A stretch of DNA of 64,000 bases, from positions 124,001-188,000 of the forward strand of contig CALHND010000005.1 of assembly GCA_938034875.1 (NCBI GenBank), given 5' to 3'. Below are positions 44,057 through 52,217 of the stretch, one piece after another; position 1 is the stretch's first letter; each line of letters starts with the position of its first letter. The position numbers and the translations under genes were made by a program. Source of the stretch: an uncultured Clostridia bacterium (GTDB lineage: Bacteria > Bacillota > Clostridia > Oscillospirales > Acutalibacteraceae). The notes under the pieces were generated by a model that was not told where the DNA came from, ran no database searches, and saw only the letters and a program-made list of their open reading frames with translations.

Positions 44057-45157
44057 TTACTTCATAGTAACACTGTTGTTCAGAACGAGGGTGCTGTAAA
44101 GGAATAAAACATCTGCGTTTTCAAAATCAACATAATTTCCGATAAGCTCGCTGGAAATATAACGGATGTCAATCAACGTAATCTCGGCGTAACCCTCTGT
44201 AAGCAACGGCGCAATGCTGCTGCCAAAAGAATCCCTAAAAATAATCAATTTTTTGTCGGTTTTTGCATTTGCGTTTTTAATATTTATTAGTGACTTTGAT
44301 CCCGAAAGATACATCTCATAAGGGTCTCTTCCGTTTGCCTTTTCCATGTCATAAACAGGAATATTAGTTTCTGTCTCAAAGTCGTAAACTTGACAGCCGT
44401 CAATAGTGTTGCTGGTCATATAATACATCTGTTCAGATGGAAGCGGCAGCGCCGACTGTCCGTAATACACACCGTAAAATGGGTTATCAAGCAGATTTGT
44501 GGTGTACTTACCGCTGATTGTTGCGCCCATCTCTGAGGCAAGCTTTTGAGCTACATCAACTATTTTTTCCTGACGCCAATGAGTGTCGGTTTTATAATAA
44601 TCCTCAAGCTCAAGGCAATCGAAAATGTCGATGTACTGCATATATTCTGTCCTGTCTTTTAGATAACTGACGAACTTTTCGTAATCGATTGACGGATAGC
44701 CGTTTTGGTTTGCCATAAAGTAATTTTTGTCGGGTATAATCGAAAAATACACATTTGTACCGTCGATGTTTAAATATTTTTCGTAAATACGCTTAAATTT
44801 AGCCAGCGCATTATCAAGCGATTCGGTATTCATGGGATATTCGATTTTTGACAAATATCCGTCATTTATATAAATATTATTCATGTCCTTTTGTCCGAAA
44901 AGGTAGAATGCAGACAGCGCTTTCAGTCGTCTGAACGAATCTCTTAGCGGGAATTGGTCGGTGGTATAACTTTCGAAATCCTGCATGAAATCGCCGCTAA
45001 AAATTTCATCCACGCTAACTTCCGGCATTGTTGCAAGCGGGCGTCTTTCGCTTTCGGACATAGCATCTGCCGGCTTTAAATAACACCAAGTCGAAAATAC
45101 AAAGAAAAATACCGCCGCCGACAACACAGTTATAATGTTTTTTATTTTTGTTGACAT
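44057..45157 (-). CDS. DHHW family protein (AlgX/AlgJ-like, cell-surface acyl transfer)
   Basis: The 366-residue protein has an N-terminal membrane anchor (residues 7-25) and an extracytoplasmic SGNH-like domain with DTHW at 191-194 and FRDSFGSS at 307-314, probably holding the Asp-His and Ser of the catalytic set. Such proteins act with an MBOAT partner to put acetyl groups on surface polysaccharides. The MBOAT gene lies 12 bases upstream. It is the last gene of the ECF sigma operon and ends at a bidirectional terminator. The polymer that is modified is unknown. Confidence 0.85.
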   Translation of the reverse strand: MSTKIKNIITVLSAAVFFFVFSTWCYLKPADAMSESERRPLATMPEVSVDEIFSGDFMQDFESYTTDQFPLRDSFRRLKALSAFYLFGQKDMNNIYINDGYLSKIEYPMNTESLDNALAKFKRIYEKYLNIDGTNVYFSIIPDKNYFMANQNGYPSIDYEKFVSYLKDRTEYMQYIDIFDCLELEDYYKTDTHWRQEKIVDVAQKLASEMGATISGKYTTNLLDNPFYGVYYGQSALPLPSEQMYYMTSNTIDGCQVYDFETETNIPVYDMEKANGRDPYEMYLSGSKSLINIKNANAKTDKKLIIFRDSFGSSIAPLLTEGYAEITLIDIRYISSELIGNYVDFENADVLFLYSTLVLNNSVTMK

Positions 45158-45169
45158 TGATATCCTCCT

Positions 45170-46567
45170 TTAAAATCTGAAATACAAAAACGGGTTGAAA
45201 GATCCATCCGCAATATAGCCGGTTATGATACACAAAAGCACAACCAAAAATATAGGTTCTGCAGTATTTAATATTTTTTCGCCTAATTTGCTGTTGCGCA
45301 GTCGCTTTATGCTGTTCGGAATGAGCGGTGTTGCTCCAATTACAGCAATTATTAGTATTACAGCATAACTTTGAAGATAATAAACCGCCTGCACTGAAAC
45401 GGCAGGAAATCCGCCTGCGCCAAACATGGATTTGATATAGAACCAAGCATTACCTATGCTGGAAGCATCGAAAATAACAAAGCTTACAATTACGACAAGC
45501 AAAACATAAGCATGGCGCAAAAATTTAAGTTTTGAAAGTATTTTTGAAAGCCACATTTTTTCTATAATCAGTAATATTCCGAAATATAATCCCCATATTA
45601 TAAAATTCCATGCGGCACCGTGCCAGAAGCCCGTTAACAGCCATACTATCATCAAATTGCACAGCCAGCGTAAAAGTTTTACTCTGTTTCCGCCAAGTGG
45701 GATGTAAACATAATCTCTAAACCATGTACCGAGGGACATATGCCACCGGCGCCAAAAATCCGTTACGCTTTTTGCAATGTACGGATAATTAAAGTTTTCA
45801 AGAAAATTAAACCCAAATATTTTTCCGAGTCCGATTGCCATATCACTGTATCCAGAAAAGTCAAAGTAAACATGCAGGCAATACGCTACTGCATACAGCC
45901 AAAAGAACATTACCGATTTGTCATTTGATTCGCGGAATATGCTGCAAAGCTCGCCAAGCGTATTTGCAATAAGCACCTTTTTGCCCAAACCAATTACAAA
46001 TCGTCTGACACCGAGCGCACATTTTTCCATAGAGTGCTCTCTGTGTTCCAGCTGGGCGGCAATGTCCGAATATCTGACGATTGGGCCGGCAATAAGCTGC
46101 GGAAACATCGTAATATACGCCGCCAAATTAACAAAATTGCGCTGTGCCGGCACTTCCCTGCGGTAAACATCCACTGTGTAGCTTAAAATTTGAAACGTGT
46201 AAAAGCTGATTCCGATAGGCAATGCTATTCTTAAAAGCGGAACGGACAATCCCGTTACAGCATTAAAGTTTTCTACAAAAAAATCTGCATATTTGTAGTA
46301 ACCAAGCATGCCAATACTGAAAGCAACGGAGGCCGCCAAGTAAATTTTTGCTCGACGACCTCCGCTTTTCTCTATCAGCATTCCAAATATATATCCCTGT
46401 AATATCGACAAAAGCATTAAAACGACAAGCTTTGGCTCGCCCCATGCGTAAAACACAAGGCTGGACACCATTAGAACTGCGTTTTTAAGGCTTTTTGGGG
46501 ATATAAAATACAGTAACAACACACAAGGAAGAAAGTAGTACAGAAACGGAATGCTTGAAAAAACCAT
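45170..46567 (-). CDS. MBOAT family O-acyltransferase (AlgI/DltB-like)
   Basis: The 465-residue membrane protein has about eleven helices and the MBOAT core: FAYAFSYSDMA-like FDFSGYSDMAIGLGKIFGF, TDFWRRWHMSLGTWFRDYVYIPLGG-type segment near residue 285, and the catalytic His in LTGFWHGAAWNF. It moves acyl (usually acetyl) groups from the cytoplasm to a sugar polymer outside. The adjacent DHHW protein supplies the extracellular transferase step. The gene is 20 bases after the DUF4358 lipoprotein gene. Confidence 0.92.
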   Translation of the reverse strand: MVFSSIPFLYYFLPCVLLLYFISPKSLKNAVLMVSSLVFYAWGEPKLVVLMLLSILQGYIFGMLIEKSGGRRAKIYLAASVAFSIGMLGYYKYADFFVENFNAVTGLSVPLLRIALPIGISFYTFQILSYTVDVYRREVPAQRNFVNLAAYITMFPQLIAGPIVRYSDIAAQLEHREHSMEKCALGVRRFVIGLGKKVLIANTLGELCSIFRESNDKSVMFFWLYAVAYCLHVYFDFSGYSDMAIGLGKIFGFNFLENFNYPYIAKSVTDFWRRWHMSLGTWFRDYVYIPLGGNRVKLLRWLCNLMIVWLLTGFWHGAAWNFIIWGLYFGILLIIEKMWLSKILSKLKFLRHAYVLLVVIVSFVIFDASSIGNAWFYIKSMFGAGGFPAVSVQAVYYLQSYAVILIIAVIGATPLIPNSIKRLRNSKLGEKILNTAEPIFLVVLLCIITGYIADGSFNPFLYFRF

Positions 46568-46587
46568 ACTTTTCTCCTCTTATTTAA

Positions 46588-47160
46588 TTATAACAGCGAT
46601 TCCTCACAAGCCAGGGTTGCTGACTCATACGCTGCAAGTGTCTTTGTTTTGAATGTGTTTATCAATTCCTCATTGCCAAACGCAGATACTACATAGTTAT
46701 CAACGGTTATTACAATGAGCTTGTCCGGGAATCCGCACATCCACTGTCTGTTTTTAATGTTTTCCTTAATCGAATCTACAACATTAGTAACATCATCCGC
46801 ATTTTTTATACGATATACTGCGGAGGTAAAGGTGTTTGCATTCATCATGTGAATCATAGAAGCGGCATCGTCAATTAAAGCTGCCGAATCCTGCGGCAAA
46901 CCAAGTGTTGTGTCCAGTGCTTCTGCATTATCAGTTGGAAACTTGGCGGGGTGATCAATAAGCTCGCCTGACATATCTCCGCCAACAACTGCAAATTTCT
47001 CATCCTCGGCATAGCTACCCCATACATTGTTAAGCAGAGTTTCTGAATCTGCGATTTCTGTCTTTGATGCGGTGTCTTTATTTCCATCTTCAGTTTTGCC
47101 GCATGCCGCAATTGCGAACACCAAGGCTACTGCTAAAACTAATGCGAATATCTTTTTCAT
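46588..47160 (-). CDS. DUF4358-like lipoprotein
   Basis: The 190-residue protein has a signal peptide with lipobox AIAACG (Cys at about residue 20) and a soluble domain (GSYAEDEKFAVVGGDMSG, then VYRIKNADDVTNVVDSIKEN) of the DUF4358 type. DUF4358 lipoproteins often accompany MBOAT/DHHW gene pairs in Clostridia, as I recall, so a helper role in polymer acylation is likely but unproven. It is 20 bases after the anti-sigma gene. Confidence 0.75.
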   Translation of the reverse strand: MKKIFALVLAVALVFAIAACGKTEDGNKDTASKTEIADSETLLNNVWGSYAEDEKFAVVGGDMSGELIDHPAKFPTDNAEALDTTLGLPQDSAALIDDAASMIHMMNANTFTSAVYRIKNADDVTNVVDSIKENIKNRQWMCGFPDKLIVITVDNYVVSAFGNEELINTFKTKTLAAYESATLACEESLL

Positions 47161-47180
47161 GATTATTCCTCCGTGGTTTT

Positions 47181-47732
47181 TTATTTTGTTGTTTTATTAA
47201 TAATCCATTTCTGGTTATTGCTATAAGAAAGTATGACTTTGTCCGTTGTTTTTTGGTTGGCCAACGACATCTCGAATCGGGTTATTTGCTCGCTTGCCTC
47301 AACAGTCCAAATTATAAAAACATCATTTTCTGTTTCCAAATTAACGCCCTCGTATATTAAGGTGCTGGTTTCACTATCAAAAACCTGCATGGTGCCGCTC
47401 GAAACAGATATATTGGTATTATTCGCAACATCGATATTAAGAGAAGCTGAAAACTGCGCCGCCTGTTCTTGGTTCCTACGCCGTGCAGCTGCAACTGCAT
47501 TTGACTCGGAAATTACAAGCGGCCGTGATGTAAGCTGTTTATCTAGCACCGTAATTATTGTATCCCCTTTCGGAAAGTACAAAAACGCGGCTGCAATAAT
47601 TAATAAAAAACACGCTGCTGCCGCGCACCATCTTTGCCAATGAATTATCTTGGCCGCCGGTACGTTATGCGCATCATTAATCAGGTCGTCGTCTATTTCT
47701 GTTATTGCGTTAACCAATGTTTCATGCTTCAT
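47181..47732 (-). CDS. Membrane-bound anti-sigma factor-like protein
   Basis: The 183-residue protein has a short cytosolic N-terminus (about 30 residues; ETLVNAITEIDDDLINDAH), one membrane helix at ~35-52, and an outer domain of about 130 residues. Its start overlaps the sigma factor stop by four bases. That layout is what a membrane anti-sigma factor for the coupled ECF sigma factor should look like, though no zinc HxxxCxxC motif is visible. The external domain may sense an envelope signal. No named family was recognised. Confidence 0.7.
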   Translation of the reverse strand: MKHETLVNAITEIDDDLINDAHNVPAAKIIHWQRWCAAAACFLLIIAAAFLYFPKGDTIITVLDKQLTSRPLVISESNAVAAARRRNQEQAAQFSASLNIDVANNTNISVSSGTMQVFDSETSTLIYEGVNLETENDVFIIWTVEASEQITRFEMSLANQKTTDKVILSYSNNQKWIINKTTK

Positions 47733-48289
47733 ACAGTGATTCCCACCTCCTCTAAATACTGCTTTAATTTATTTCGTGTTCTAAATAAAACGGACTTTAC
47801 TTTGCTTTCGCTTACTTTAAATAAAGCAGCTATTTGCGAAATTGAATCGCAATAAAAGTAACGGCACACAAAAATCCGTCGCACCTGTTCGGGTTGCGTT
47901 CGCAAAAAATCACTTATGCTACGGCCTATCATTGCGTTATCCGTCTGGCTTTCCACGGTGAATGAGCCTGAAACGCATCCGTCTAATTCGTCCAGCGATA
48001 AAGCAAATTCAGCTGCTGCGCGTTTATCGGCATGACAGGCTTTATACCGATTGATTGCTAAATTTCTCGTAATCTTTGCGAGAAATGCCGAAAGTGAGGT
48101 GGGGTGCTGCGGAGGTATAGCCTTCCACGCTTGCATATAAGTATCGTTTACACATTCTTCGCTTTCGAGCTCACTGCCCAAAATGTTTAATGATATTTTC
48201 ATACAATATGATCCGTATTTTGCGGAAGTCTCCTCAATAGCCTGCTCGTTGCGCTGTAAATACAGCTCTACGATTTCGCTATCATTCAT
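47729..48289 (-). CDS. ECF-type RNA polymerase sigma factor
   Basis: The product (186 residues; ATG 48289 after AAAGGAGAC) has sigma region 2 (GSYCMKISLNILG through ECVNDTYMQAWKAIPP, then FLAKITRNLAINRYK) and sigma region 4 (EQVRRIFVCRYFYCDSISQIA to KVKSVLFRTRNKLKQYL). Only these two regions are present, as in ECF factors. It heads an operon: sigma, anti-sigma, DUF4358 lipoprotein, MBOAT, DHHW. A candidate ECF promoter lies 37 bases upstream, which predicts autoactivation. Confidence 0.92.
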   Translation of the reverse strand: MNDSEIVELYLQRNEQAIEETSAKYGSYCMKISLNILGSELESEECVNDTYMQAWKAIPPQHPTSLSAFLAKITRNLAINRYKACHADKRAAAEFALSLDELDGCVSGSFTVESQTDNAMIGRSISDFLRTQPEQVRRIFVCRYFYCDSISQIAALFKVSESKVKSVLFRTRNKLKQYLEEVGITV

Positions 48290-48325
48290 TGCAGTCTCCT
48301 TTCCTCTGTTTCGCCGTCCTAATAA

Positions 48326-48355
48326 TATAGACAAGAAAATTTAAGTTTGGTTGCA
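48326..48355 (-). promoter_or_regulatory. Candidate ECF-type autoregulatory promoter
   Basis: On the minus strand TGCAACC (48355-48349) is followed after 15 bases by TGTCTATA (48333-48326). The AAC in the -35 and GTC in the -10 box are the key marks of ECF promoters. The rest of the 316-base gap 48290-48605 holds AT-rich DNA and the terminator of the converging-strand neighbour; I see nothing else. Confidence 0.65.
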
Positions 48356-48559
48356 CAGAAAAATATATTTTTTTATTTTTTTATAAATAATTTAATTTTG
48401 TTCGCTACAAGCTATTAAATAAACTATATTATATGTAACAGTAAAGGTCAATAAACAAATAATACCCCGTTACAAAATCGACTTTACTTTTAAAAACAAG
48501 TTGTTGCCCATTGTGCTTTACATGGATTTAATTCAGGAGTATTATCGGTATGGAATTAA

Positions 48560-48596
48560 TAAAAGCGGCGGTCACAAATTAATGTGATCGCCGCTA
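48560..48596 (-). terminator. Terminator of the PLDc_N-ABC transporter operon
   Basis: AGCGGCG-TCACA pairs with TGTGA-CGCCGCT around AATTAA with one internal mismatch. On the minus strand it is followed by TTTTATTAA. Confidence 0.75.
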
Positions 48597-48605
48597 ATGT
48601 TTATA

Positions 48606-49376
48606 TCATAGTTTTCTTTTATTAAAAACGGAAACAGCAACTATTACGTTTATTGCAACAAGCAAGAGAGTAATTATCAGCGAGATAATAAACTCTTTTG
48701 GCTGTGCAATTCCGGTCAATATTTCCATGCCGTTGCTCAGTTTAAGCGGAAGAAAGTTTTGTGTTTTTTGAAACATACTGAGGATATACAATGCTAAAAC
48801 GCAGCCTCCTGTTCCAAGCAAAACTCCTGTATTTGAGTTTGCAATTGCTGAAAACAGTATTACAAGTGAAATTACCCATACCCCAAACACATAATAGAAA
48901 AACGTTGCCGTAAAGAGATGATTTGCAATGCCGTTGTCCCAGAAATACGCGTTATAGCCGTATGTCACGGTATATGTGAGCGCGTAACCGGCTGTCCACA
49001 GCAATAACATTATAACTGCTTTAGCACTTATCACCTTCCATCTTGAAAGACCTTTTGTCAGCACGGGTATCAGCGTACCTCTATGATATTCATTTGTCAT
49101 ACAACCGCAAAGCATTAAAACAAATATTATCAGCACCATGGGAATGTTTTTGTAAAACTGTGTCCATGAAGTAAGTGCTGTAACCTCAATTTCAGATATA
49201 ACCATTCCGCTTTCGGCAAGTGTGTCGGACATTAGTTCCATCATCCACGGTGTAAGCTTGGCAATAGCAGGATTCATTATGCCAAACAGCACAAAAATGA
49301 TAAGCAGGATGATAAGCCGCCCACTTCTGAGCTGCTCCAGCCATTCTTTTTTTAAAAAAGCCACAAATGCTTTCAT
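48606..49376 (-). CDS. ABC-2 type transporter permease
   Basis: The 256-residue membrane protein has about six helices and the ABC-2 motif MTNEYHRGTLIPVLTKGLSRWKVISAK. The N-terminus FLKKEWLEQLRSGR is typical of small ABC-2 permeases. It overlaps the ATPase gene by four bases. Substrates of such pairs range from antibiotics to lipids and cannot be inferred. It is the last gene of its operon. Confidence 0.88.
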   Translation of the reverse strand: MKAFVAFLKKEWLEQLRSGRLIILLIIFVLFGIMNPAIAKLTPWMMELMSDTLAESGMVISEIEVTALTSWTQFYKNIPMVLIIFVLMLCGCMTNEYHRGTLIPVLTKGLSRWKVISAKAVIMLLLWTAGYALTYTVTYGYNAYFWDNGIANHLFTATFFYYVFGVWVISLVILFSAIANSNTGVLLGTGGCVLALYILSMFQKTQNFLPLKLSNGMEILTGIAQPKEFIISLIITLLLVAINVIVAVSVFNKRKL

Positions 49377-50269
49377 TTGCCAATCACCTCCATAAATACC
49401 GATTCAAGCGTCGGCTCACATTTTTCAAGGCGTGTAAATGAAATGTTTTGTTCAATCAGCAATTTCATGACATTTTCAATTTTATCTCCGCTTTGAAAAA
49501 GCAGATGGCAACCGTTAATTAGCTCGGCCGTGGGAAAAGCCTGAGTAAGCAAGTAAGCATCTTGAGGGCTTTCAAGCTCAAGTTCAAAAGAATTACACTT
49601 GCGGTTTTGCTTAATGTTTTCAACTGAGCCGCTTTTTACGATATATCCGTTATGTAAAAAAGCAATTTCGTCACATATGCGCTCTACGTCCGACAAAATG
49701 TGTGTGGAAAACAGCACCGTTGTGTATTTCTTTGCCGAAACAAGAATATCAAGAATTTCTTTTCGACCGACAGGGTCAAGAGCAGAGGTCGGTTCATCGC
49801 ATATCAGTAACATCGGCTCTCCAAGAAGAGCCTGCGCAATTCCAAGCCTTTGCTTCATCCCCCGAGAAAATCCTTTGATTCGGCTCTTTTCATTTGAAAG
49901 TCCGACAAGAGACAGCAATTCCTCGGATTTACTTAAAGCGGATTTTTTATCCATACAAAGAATGTCGCCGCAAAACATAAGATACTCGGACGGTGTCATA
50001 AAGTTGTAAAATTCAGGAACATCCGGCAAATATCCTATATAGCGGTTGGTATTTGTCTGACCGTAATGTACCGTCTCACCGTTAACTTTTACTGTGCCGT
50101 CGTCTTTTGATAAAAGTCCCAAAATTATTTTCATGCAGGTTGTTTTTCCGGCGCCATTTTGTCCGACAAAACCAAAAATCGTGTGTTCGGGCACACAAAA
50201 GCTAAGATCTTTTAACACCTCACGGCTTCCAAAGCTCTTTTTTACATTAGAAAGTTCTAAAATATCCAC
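49373..50269 (-). CDS. ABC transporter ATP-binding protein
   Basis: The 298-residue ATPase has Walker A GQNGAGKTT near residue 36, signature GFSRGMKQRLG near 132, Walker B LLICDEPTSALDPVG near 153 and switch His in FSTHIL. The C-terminal ~80 residues form the usual accessory domain. It powers the permease encoded next. It begins 3 bases after the small PLDc_N gene. Confidence 0.92.
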   Translation of the reverse strand: MDILELSNVKKSFGSREVLKDLSFCVPEHTIFGFVGQNGAGKTTCMKIILGLLSKDDGTVKVNGETVHYGQTNTNRYIGYLPDVPEFYNFMTPSEYLMFCGDILCMDKKSALSKSEELLSLVGLSNEKSRIKGFSRGMKQRLGIAQALLGEPMLLICDEPTSALDPVGRKEILDILVSAKKYTTVLFSTHILSDVERICDEIAFLHNGYIVKSGSVENIKQNRKCNSFELELESPQDAYLLTQAFPTAELINGCHLLFQSGDKIENVMKLLIEQNISFTRLEKCEPTLESVFMEVIGK

Positions 50270-50272
50270 TTA

Positions 50273-50473
50273 TTAATCCTCTTTTCCAAGCAGAAAATAC
50301 AGTATTGGTCCGATAAACTGCATTCCTACTATGCTGACAATAAGCCAAAGTGCACGGTTGCCTCGTTTATATGTTTTGTGGGTTAAAATGTGGTGAATCG
50401 TGTATCCTAAAAGCACAAGTTCCGCTATGGCAAGCGGAATCAAAAACGGTAGTAAATCGATTAGTTTATCCAT
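50273..50473 (-). CDS. PLDc_N (phospholipase D-nuclease N-terminal) domain small membrane protein
   Basis: The 66-residue protein has two helices (residues ~6-27 and ~42-62) and the pattern Y(K)RGNRALWLIVSIVG..Q.IGPILYFLLGK, the PLDc_N small-membrane family. It carries no catalytic domain. Such proteins are often the first gene of ABC exporter operons in Firmicutes, and may help the transporter or its regulation. CGGAGGAATG sits at its start. Confidence 0.82.
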   Translation of the reverse strand: MDKLIDLLPFLIPLAIAELVLLGYTIHHILTHKTYKRGNRALWLIVSIVGMQFIGPILYFLLGKED

Positions 50474-50717
50474 AAAATCATTCCTCCGATTGTAAAGTTG
50501 TTTTATTATTTTAATGCAGTGTATGTATGAAAAGATAACAAATGCTTAATATACACAACATATATTTCATTTTCAGACGTTAGGGTAACAGATTTATTGA
50601 TATTGCCGACTATTTCATTGTAGTTATTTATAATGTAGTTTTAAATATCAGTGACAATCAGTGCTTTTTTCTGCATATCACAACCTTGCCGGAAATGCAT
50701 TTTTTAAGCAAGTTTAT

Positions 50718-51014
50718 TTATTTAATAAGACAATTTACAGCTATGATTATCATAAACACAATGATTCCCATAATGGATACAAAAAGGCCTTTGCTTTTTG
50801 AGTTCTCGTTTTCTTTCATGAAAAAGCCGTATATTGCCCCACCCACACCAAGTGCAAAAGGTAACAGTATAGCAACCAATTTGGGTGCGGCAGTATTCCC
50901 GGATGAGCCAATGGAAAACTGAATAATAACCGACTCGGGAAGTATGAAGAAGGACAGGATTGCAAAGCCAATGGATGCAACAATCATCAGTATAGGAACA
51001 ATATTTCTTTTCAT
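50718..51014 (-). CDS. DUF1648-like small membrane protein
   Basis: The 98-residue protein has three helices and a loop (ILPESVIIQFSIGSSG, then PKLVAILLPF) that resembles the N-terminal DUF1648 region of SdpI-type immunity proteins. The SdpI C-terminal half is missing. Function is not known. The preceding 244 bases (50474-50717) contain only AT-rich sequence in which I see no gene. It is 30 bases after the PUA-like gene on the same strand. Confidence 0.6.
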   Translation of the reverse strand: MKRNIVPILMIVASIGFAILSFFILPESVIIQFSIGSSGNTAAPKLVAILLPFALGVGGAIYGFFMKENENSKSKGLFVSIMGIIVFMIIIAVNCLIK

Positions 51015-51044
51015 ATGTAAGCGTTCGCTTTCAGTTTTATTTTA

Positions 51045-51512
51045 TTACAGCTTGGATTTTTCGTAATTGTACGGAATACTCGTGCCGATAAGAACATCTT
51101 CAATTTTATCCACAATCAGCCAATCATCCATATTTGTTTGTTTTTCAAAATTTAAGGCAGGACTAATCGTTGTGGCGGAATCAAATGACACAAGACAAAT
51201 ACACTTCTTACGCCACCTAGTTTCCTGCTTTTGCGTTAATATAAGTTTAGCCTTATTGTCAGAAAAGACCTTATCAATTTCATCTTCGGTCAGTTTCACA
51301 TAGTTTTTCACATCGGTAACTTTTGCGGTTGCCGTTATTTTCAACGAACCTTTTTCCATGAAATACAATGTATCGCCACTAAAAACTCTGCTATGAGGAA
51401 TCTTTCGGCCTGCGGCACTCCGTATTACCATAGTCTTTTGTCCGGACATAATCCTATCCAATTCTCGTTCTCCGGATTTTCCCGCATTATCTGTATAAAC
51501 AACATGGATCAT
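51045..51512 (-). CDS. Unrecognised protein with a possible PUA/ASCH-like fold
   Basis: The 155-residue protein begins IHVVYTDNAGKSGERELDRIMSGQKTMVIRSAAGRKIPHSRV, cut here by eye into strands, and has a pattern of short strands (GDTLYFMEKGSLKITATAKV) that recalls small PUA/ASCH RNA-binding domains. The call is weak. There is no signal peptide or membrane helix. AAGGAGAAA precedes the ATG at 51512. It lies at the boundary between core-like genes and the LRR/cohesin locus, so it could belong to the accessory region. Confidence 0.4.
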   Translation of the reverse strand: MIHVVYTDNAGKSGERELDRIMSGQKTMVIRSAAGRKIPHSRVFSGDTLYFMEKGSLKITATAKVTDVKNYVKLTEDEIDKVFSDNKAKLILTQKQETRWRKKCICLVSFDSATTISPALNFEKQTNMDDWLIVDKIEDVLIGTSIPYNYEKSKL

Positions 51513-51845
51513 AAATTTTCTCCTTTGTCTACAAAATTTATATGCTTATAAACTTATTCGCAATATGGTAAGCATGGCATCACGGGTTACACCGAGATAT
51601 TCGTCATGTCTTTCATGGAGCACCTTCGTTCGATTAATAATTCAATTGCAATTTGCTCACTTTCGCACGAGCCTATACTAATTCAAATATATCATACTCC
51701 CATATGGAACGCAAATCAATGTTTTATAAGCATTTATGCAGAATTTTTATCAAATGTCACAGCAATGTCGAAATGCATTCTACAAACCAAAATGAACCGC
51801 TTTAAGCTACCTTATCGGTATTGCGTAGCAGCCTTTTGTTGTATT

Positions 51846-51875
51846 AAAAAACTCCCGGATAAAAAATTCGGGAGC
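51846..51875 (-). terminator. Orphan minus-strand terminator
   Basis: On the minus strand CTCCCGAA and the complementary CGGGAG flank a T/A loop and are followed by TTTTTT. There is no intact gene directly before it. Confidence 0.7.
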
Positions 51876-52133
51876 ATTGAATTAAAGTCCTTTTGTTTTT
51901 ATAAATCATAAAGTTTCGCAGAAGATCCTTTTGTGAATGATTTTTTTAAATACATATTAGTTTAGCTTCAGAAAGTAGAAAAACAAATCGTTTTGTTATA
52001 ATTACCTTTTTGAATTTGCTTAAAGTGGCTTCATTTTGAGAACCGTTTAATGCAGTACACTTTATAGCATAAATTGTTACTATACTGATTTTTTCACTCT
52101 TAAACGTCTCATTTTTAATTTAAATATATATAA

Positions 52134-52172
52134 AAGACTATATTTTAGAGAATTACCCCTAAAATATAGCCT
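52134..52172 (-). terminator. Terminator of the LRR-dockerin/cohesin operon
   Basis: GCTATATTTTAG and CTAAAATATAG form an 11-bp stem on the minus strand, followed by TCTTTTATATA, 50 bases past the cohesin gene stop. Confidence 0.75.
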
Positions 52173-52217
52173 CTTAATTTATTCGTACAATTGATTTGCA
52201 ATAACTTTATTAAATAA

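Larger units (their letters stand above)
51513..52217. other. 705-base gene-poor region with decayed coding traces
   Basis: No complete gene was found. Minus-strand frames near 51590-51680 read as short protein-like pieces that switch frame (EQIAIELLIERRCSMKD and, shifted, ERHDEYLGVTRDAML). This is the look of a decayed gene. Two minus-strand terminators lie at 51846 and 52134. The 260 bases between them are AT-rich, with one short tail-like frame (KKSFTKGSSAKLYDL) ending just before the 51846 hairpin. A plus-strand frame at 51606-51911 has no ribosome site and is not accepted. Confidence 0.4.

Noticed and set aside
51606..51911. 101-residue plus-strand open frame
   Set aside because: No ribosome site, no recognisable composition, and it runs into a minus-strand terminator.
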